Below are positions 59,503 through 64,000 of a stretch of DNA of 64,000 bases, piece by piece (positions within the stretch are counted from its first letter, which is position 1; each line of letters opens with the position of its first letter). Made by a program: the position numbers and the translations under genes. This DNA comes from Epiperipatus broadwayi (taxonomy: Eukaryota > Onychophora > Udeonychophora > Euonychophora > Peripatidae). The DNA lies in contig JAQFVV010012575.1 of NCBI GenBank assembly GCA_028023455.1, positions 250,001 through 314,000 of the forward strand. Direction: 5' to 3'. Under the pieces are notes generated by a model. It worked only from the letters and a program-made list of their open reading frames with translations. It searched no databases and was not told the DNA's origin.

Positions 59503-59560
59503 CGTTTGTTCTTTTTCTTTTCAAACCGATTTCAGAATCTATATTGTCAACCGTAATTAA
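59503..59560 (-). CDS. Candidate internal exon, unidentified
   Basis: On the minus strand a pyrimidine-rich acceptor (TTTGTTCTTTTACAG) is followed by 58 nt open in one frame, reading LITVDNIDSEIGLKRKRTN, and by a near-consensus donor CG|GTAAGTGG. The exon would enter in phase 0 and leave in phase 1. The peptide is hydrophilic and ends in a basic cluster. No repeat in the window contains it. I do not recognise the protein. It lies on the opposite strand from the other candidate exons. Confidence 0.4.
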
Positions 59561-59689
59561 CTGTAAAAGAACAAACCGAGTCTTAAGAATCTGATTTGTT
59601 TTTTTTTAGTGTAACTAGAGTTAATTAGACATTGATTTGGGGTTAAAACTTTTGAAACATTAATTGGAATTTCAGTTAATTATTGTTAC

Positions 59690-59870
59690 ACACGCGCTCA
59701 CATTCACATAGTCAATATATATATATAAAGATATCTAGGATATATTATTAAAAAAAAAAAAATTAAAAAAAGAAATAAGTGCACGCACACATAGTCAATA
59801 TATATAAAGACATCTAGAATAGATTATTTTAAAAGAAAAAAAATAATTAAAAAAAAAGATGAATTTTTAA
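59690..59870. repeat. Short tandem duplication (about 95 bp)
   Basis: CACATAGTCAATATATATAT...AGATATCTAG is followed by a second copy, CACATAGTCAATATATATAAAGACATCTAG, each preceded by a CACGCGC/CACGCAC segment and followed by an A-rich tract. Confidence 0.75.
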
Positions 59871-60041
59871 AATCTGTTTGAAACTCATTGTATAACTGAA
59901 ATACACTTGATCAATGCCTCATTTGCGTAAGTATATAGAATAACAAGAAGATAGATTTGCATGTAAGTTTCCCATAACATAAAACTGAAATACAAGAATT
60001 AAAATATTGATCACTGTGTGTAAATTGTAACTAAAAGAAAA

Positions 60042-60115
60042 GCGTTGGTGGCCGAGTGGTTAGCACAGCTGCCTTACAAGCAGTTGTCCCGGGTTCGCTT
60101 CCAGCCGCCGCTTTG
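60042..60115 (+). mobile_element. tRNA-derived SINE (best-preserved head)
   Basis: GCGTTGGTGGCCGAGTGGTT holds a good box A. The anticodon-like arm is GCTGC-CTTACAA-GCAGT, and CCCGGGTTCGCTTCC holds box B (GGTTCGCTTCC). It is followed by the CGCTTTGTCACA end and a CA-repeat tail. The loop would read TAC (Val) if folded like a tRNA, but the extra-arm length in related copies resembles Leu/Ser. The acceptor ends do not pair, so this is a SINE and not a tRNA gene. Confidence 0.85.

Positions 60116-60146
<31 letters not shown>
60116..60146. repeat. CA microsatellite
   Basis: A run of about 15 CA units that directly continues the 3' end of the SINE (TTTGTCACACACA), probably derived from its tail. 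Confidence 0.95.
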
Positions 60147-60148
<2 letters not shown>

Positions 60149-60787
60149 GTAATAAAAAAGATGTTTGATATTTGGCATAAATTTTGAAATCTTCTCAAGG
60201 TAGTGCCGATTTATGTTTAAAGCTTTTGTCACCTTTTAAACATTTCTTCTGTTAGATTCCTCTACATTTGTAAATTATTCTTTGAATTATTCACATGTTG
60301 TAATACCATCTTAATGTGAATTGTACTGGTTGAATTTCTATAGAAGATGTAAACCTGTCAAAAGTTTCATTACAATACATTTTCAACAATGAAATCCATG
60401 GCTCTCATAGCAGAAATTAGACAAAATTAGCATCATGTTTAAATTTTCTCGAAGCTAATTAGAATTTTTTTCTCTGCATTCATAGTCTCTTATGTAGATG
60501 CTGTTGTGTTGCCCATGACACAATTTGTTTAATGAATGTCTGACTCAGTTGTATACTATGTTATAAATGTGATAATTATGTGGGTTTTATTGTATTAAAA
60601 TGTTATTAAAACCTAGGTCTTGTAAGTATTATTTCTTTATAATTTATTAGTTATGTGCTTATATTAATTCTGCAGGGTTAATTTTAAATGTATACAATAT
60701 GTTATAAATCTCATTTCCCCTCTCTTTCACCACATTTTTTCCAATTTAAAATATTTTGTAGTCATATTTATTTGTTTTTTTTTTAAG

Positions 60788-60829
60788 GGTAATTATAAAG
60801 TAAGATATGAGGTGGAAACGCATGGCAAA
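60788..60829 (+). CDS. Candidate 42-nt micro-exon, unidentified
   Basis: A long pyrimidine tract (TTTGTTTTTTTTTTAAG) precedes 42 nt open in phase 0, reading GNYKVRYEVETHGK, followed by the consensus donor AAA|GTAAGTAGG. Both splice sites are strong, the exon length is a multiple of three, and the peptide looks coding. Micro-exons of this size occur in neuronal genes of animals. The gene is unknown. Whether it belongs with 8968-9060 or 30914-30967 cannot be told from sequence. Confidence 0.4.
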
Positions 60830-61153
60830 GTAAGTAGGTTTTTATATTTTGTAAATATCTTAGTATAAATAATTGAATATTTGTTAGGAATTCTTCCTGA
60901 AAGCAAGAAAATCATTGATGATAGTTTGCTATTGATTTCCACTTCTATAATATAATTGCAGAATTATTTTCTAGCTTATCCATCTACTCATTTATTTATT
61001 TATCCAAGCACCAATCTATTCACTATTCCATATAGTCATACATTATTCAACTATCTTACACATATTACTTATTTACCTACTTACTCATCTACAAACCCAC
61101 CTATCTACTTATCTCTATATAAGTAAATCACATGTCAAGCACAAAAAATATTA

Positions 61154-61213
61154 AGCATCACATGATCACATTTCCTATACTATCACTGTATGGAGAGTTT
61201 TTGCTCTGTTTAC
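61154..61213 (+). mobile_element. Family A minimal copy, 60 bp
   Basis: It holds only the two ends: AGCATCACATGATCACATTT and CACTGTATGGAGAGTTTTTG, then CTCTGTTT. Flanks CACAAAAAATATTA (61140-61153) and CACAAAAAATATATTA (61214-61229) are a duplication with a 2-bp slip. It is like the 61-bp copy at 45030. Confidence 0.8.
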
Positions 61214-61559
61214 CACAAAAAATATATTAATGGGAAAGTCACACCACTCATAGCACTATCCACATTATTTTGGAACCTTTGTTTTCAGCTTTAAATAGTT
61301 TATTGGTTGATTTAGATAGGTATTAATATCTGAAAATGAGCTAAGCTTTTTTGAGAGATGCTCAGTTATCTAAAAAGTATTCCAGCAATATTGTGAAGCA
61401 TTCTGAAAAATCATTATGAGCCCTTTCTAGAGAAAACTATCAGTTAAGAAGATTTCAGTTATTCTTCCTTTTGTAATCTATTGGTTATCCCATAGGATAG
61501 TGATTATTGCATTAACATGCCTGATCTGAAATGTCTATTAAAAAAAAATTGGAACATAT

Positions 61560-62165
61560 AAAGTACTTGCTATATTTCCAAAAATGTTCAGCATCTTTTG
61601 GAATATCTTCTTCATGAAGTATAATAACCACTGTTTCCTATTGCATTGCCCAATGTATATCATATATTATCCAATTGATTAAACACTACTACTTTTACAA
61701 TGCTTCACCAATGCCCATCTTTTATTCAAATAGTCCACTACTTCTTTACCTTCCTTCTTTTTTATATAGTCTATCAAAATTTTAATATTCTTTACATGCT
61801 CCATGGACTATTTGAATAAAAGATGGATATTGGTGAAGTATTGTAAAAGTAGTAAAGTGTTTGGTCAATTGAATATTATATGATATACATTGGGCAATGC
61901 AGTAAGAAAACAGTGGTTATTATGCTTCTTGAAGAAGATATAGGAATACTGAAAATAGAGTTGGGATAAGAAGAAAGATGAAACATTGATATAGATATAT
62001 AAGTGGATCCATGGAGCATGTAAAAAATATTAAAAATTTGATAGACTATGTAAAAGAGAAGGAAAGTAAAGAAGTAGCGGATTATTTGAATAAAAGATGG
62101 GCATTGGTGATAAAGCATTGTAAAAGTAGTAAAGTGTTTGGTCAATTGAATATTATATCTTTTGG
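61560..62165. repeat. Inverted and direct repeats sharing a coding-like segment
   Basis: Three copies of about 140-190 bp: minus strand 61615-61803, plus strand 61806-61935, plus strand 62005-62155. Each carries GACTATTTGAATAAAAGATG-like sequence and a CATTGTAAAAGTAGTAAAGT segment. In the third copy a frame from 62010 reads MEHVKNIKNLIDYVKEKESK, then EVADYLNKRWALVIKHCKSS and KVFGQLNIISFGIA before a stop. The first copy conserves the same frame in its first 41 codons. The first two copies face each other at CATGG/ACTATTTG and form a hairpin. The protein is not recognised; it may be a remnant of a transposon ORF. Confidence 0.6.
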
Positions 62166-62169
62166 AATA

Positions 62170-63036
62170 GCTGACTCATGACCAATGAAACAAGCCAATT
62201 GGTTTTGCTTAATAGTGATCATTTGAAGCATAAACAATTATTTCTCTACATCTAAGTTTTTCAGATGTGTGTTGATGCAATGAATATTAAAAAGTAGCTA
62301 TACTATAATGCATTGCTGGTAGGAAAATCATTACACAATTGACTTTCACATTTAAAACTAATGAAAAGGGAACAATTAAACTTACAGAAGGTCTTGAAAG
62401 TAAGTTGAAGGATTTAGAATTATTATGGAGGATTTATACTTGTTATATATGTATATCCAAATAGATTAGAAAAACACACAAAATATATAAACTCACATGT
62501 GCAAAATTTATGTAATACTGTTATAAACTTTGAATATGAAACTCATAATAATTCATAAGTAAGGCTTGTTGGTGTCATTTTAATGAACTTGTAAATAATA
62601 CACTTTTATGTAGGCAAAAACAGACTCCTTCTGTTAATCTATCATGTTATTTATAGATAGTAAATCAATCAACGATGCTCAAAGAGATGAAACTTTATAT
62701 TAGTGATGATCTTTATAAAATCTTTACCAAACTAGTCCATGATTCAAATAACAATTACAACACAAATTCTAAACATTTTAATAGCTTTATAAATAAGCAA
62801 TGGTCATTAAATGTGTACCATAGGCATATCTAATGCTATCTATAAAATACTATAATAAATTTGGAATGCACATACCATAATAATTCACAAGTCAGACATT
62901 ACTACAGGCATTTAAAATCAATATGCAAACAATGCCCTCTTTCATATTAAAGCTAATATACCAGATACCCAAAAAAATGAATCAATTTTATTTAACTACT
63001 ACACTATTATATAAATATCTAATTATTGTTTTACAG
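62170..63036. other. AT-rich spacer
   Basis: No gene or RNA motif is visible. Confidence 0.35.
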
Positions 63037-63289
63037 AGAGCATACCAATAGCTTAAACAAGTTCTTAATTGATAAGTGCGATATGAAAAAATATTTAAAA
63101 TCTCTATCCAGAATTTTCCCATCTGCAGGCCAACTAGTTTCGAGCTTATGGCTCACATCAGTGGAGAGATAGAATATTCAAAACCAGTTGGTCTGGAGAT
63201 GGAAAGTTCTGGATAGAGATTTTAAATATTTTCTCATACTGCACTTATCAATTAAGAGCTTGTTTGAGCTATTGGTATGGTCTCTGAAA
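63037..63289. mobile_element. Family D retrozyme-like foldback
   Basis: Two arms of about 105 bp pair: the left contains CATACCAATAGCTTAAACAA and AAATATTTAAAATCTCTATC, and the right contains their complement to GAGCTATTGGTATGGTCTCT. Between them is a minus-strand hammerhead. The arms diverge by about 10%. The layout equals the foldback copies of family A but the sequence is different, except within the ribozyme. Confidence 0.8.
63121..63172 (-). ncRNA. Hammerhead ribozyme, family D, degenerate
   Basis: Minus strand: TATCTCTCCA, then CTGATGT in place of CTGATGA, a perfect stem II GAGC/GCTC with loop CATAA, GAAAC, TAGTTG, then GCC in place of GTC, and TGCAGA facing TCTCCA. The right foldback arm preserves the likely original GGTCTGGAGAT, which would pair perfectly with stem I and restore GTC. 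Two core changes make this copy probably inactive. The ribozyme resembles family A (shared CACTGATG, AGCCA, AAGC, GAAACTAGT), implying common origin. Confidence 0.75.
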
Positions 63290-63419
63290 TACATTTTTGT
63301 AAATACAAGCTTATAAAAGTAATGTCATGTTATATATGACTTGCTTTTTTGATTATTCTAAATATTGTTTGAAACTGTAAGCTGTTTGATAAACATTTTA
63401 TGAAGATTAGCAGTTATTT

Positions 63420-63965
63420 AAAGAGTCAATCTTTTCAGTATCAATGATTTATTTATTAACTATAACTGCATAATGATTAGACAAAAATAGTTCTTATTTT
63501 TTAACTAACTGGCAGATTAGCTTTGATTTAAAACAGAACATTGTTTACACATTTATTTTAAATGATTTAGAAAATCTGATTTGTGAATTGTTATGTTATG
63601 TGTATCCATAGTTTGTTAATACAATATTCTTACTACTGTATATTTAATAGACATTGTTTGTTTTTGGGGTTATCAAATCATTAGACTTTGCAGTTTAATA
63701 GTTTTATAAACCATGGGTTGATTTGATTAAGACTTTATGAATATCATTGCTAATATAAAGCTTCACTTATTCAAGTATCAAGTATTGACTTACTATGTAT
63801 ATAACAGCACAGTAGTTAGAGAAAAAATAGTAATTTTTATCTATCTTATAGATCAGCATTATTATGAAAGAGAGCACTGTTTACAAATTTATTTAAAATA
63901 ACAGTAGTAAATCTAATTTGTGAATTATTATGGTATCCGTTCTGAGAATTTATTACAGTATTTAT
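63420..63965. repeat. Degenerate 330-bp direct repeat
   Basis: Segments around CATTGTTTACACATTTATTT (63539) and CACTGTTTACAAATTTATTT (63866), followed by AATCTGATTTGTGAATTGTT and AATCTAATTTGTGAATTATT, repeat at about 327 bp spacing. No hammerhead core is seen. Confidence 0.5.
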
Positions 63966-64000
63966 AAAACAATCAGAGATATTCTTAGCACACATATTTA

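Noticed and set aside
60042-60115. Functional tRNA-Val gene
   Set aside because: Boxes A and B and an anticodon-like arm exist, but the acceptor stem does not pair, and related copies with tails and target duplications show it is a SINE.

Overview
The window looks like intergenic or intronic DNA from an AT-rich animal genome that is packed with retroelements. The mixture fits a mollusc, most likely a coleoid cephalopod such as Octopus: RTE-like LINEs with an APE endonuclease, tRNA-derived SINEs, Penelope-like (GIY-YIG) relics, a hAT element with a BED-finger remnant, and long ATCT/GTCT microsatellites. This assignment is inference. No intact protein-coding gene is present. Four short stretches look like exons of host genes (8968-9060 +, 30914-30967 +, 60788-60829 +, 59503-59560 -), but none can be tied to a named gene.

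The most striking content is a dense set of hammerhead self-cleaving ribozymes inside small non-autonomous repeats ('retrozymes'). I find five families. Family A (about 15 copies, unit about 440 bp) has its best ribozymes at 13520-13578 (+) and 53264-53322 (-). Family B is an array at 38179-39540 (unit about 402 bp, four ribozymes). Family C is an array at 40308-41609 (unit about 407 bp, three ribozymes). Family D is one foldback at 63037-63289. Family E is a SINE-like repeat with a hammerhead and a box-B-like 3' part (6356-6530, 25033-25343, 46155-46302). Intact cores show CUGANGA, a short stem II, GAAA, a self-complementary stem III and an NUH cleavage triplet. Stem I is bipartite and closes on both sides of an internal loop. 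Many family A copies are flanked by target-site duplications of 10-17 bp. Copies occur head-to-tail, inverted, truncated and as 60-bp minimal derivatives. This is the arrangement known for Penelope-like elements and metazoan retrozymes, and two Penelope-like relics lie in the same window (2351-4016 and 23380-23975).

Layout. 1-4.0 kb: a LINE RT relic, a family A minicopy, an RTE 3' end, and a Penelope relic carrying a family A insertion. 4.0-8.1 kb: AT-rich spacer, a tRNA-like SINE, family E, and a 350-bp tandem duplication. 8.8-9.1 kb: a candidate first exon with a TATA-like box. 10.5-13.7 kb: three family A copies and a 340-bp palindrome. 14.6-19.3 kb: a decayed RTE copy with nested family A and LINE insertions. 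20.5-27.9 kb: RTE, Jockey/CR1-like and CFDP2-like LINE relics, a 0.58-kb ATCT/GTCT microsatellite, a Penelope GIY-YIG fragment, and an inverted pair of family E next to an AAT/ATT palindrome. 29.1-32.6 kb: a head-to-tail family A copy, a candidate exon, and a 1.56-kb element with inverted ends. 33.0-36.3 kb: the best RTE-like LINE, disrupted by frameshifts and stops. 38.2-41.6 kb: the B, A and C retrozyme cluster. 42.5-44.0 kb: an RTE relic. 45-49.2 kb: short A, E and SINE insertions. 50.0-53.0 kb: a Ty3/gypsy pol relic on the minus strand. 53.1-55.9 kb: a family A foldback with a near-intact ribozyme, a LINE EN fragment, and a hAT element with a perfect 8-bp duplication. 59-64 kb: candidate exons, a SINE, a short inverted/direct repeat family, and the family D foldback.

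Taken together, the autonomous elements (Penelope, RTE, Jockey-like, Ty3, hAT) are all dead here. The hammerhead repeats are the best-preserved functional sequence in the window. The ribozymes would cut head-to-tail transcripts into unit-length RNAs, and a Penelope-type reverse transcriptase encoded elsewhere is the most plausible source of mobility (inference).
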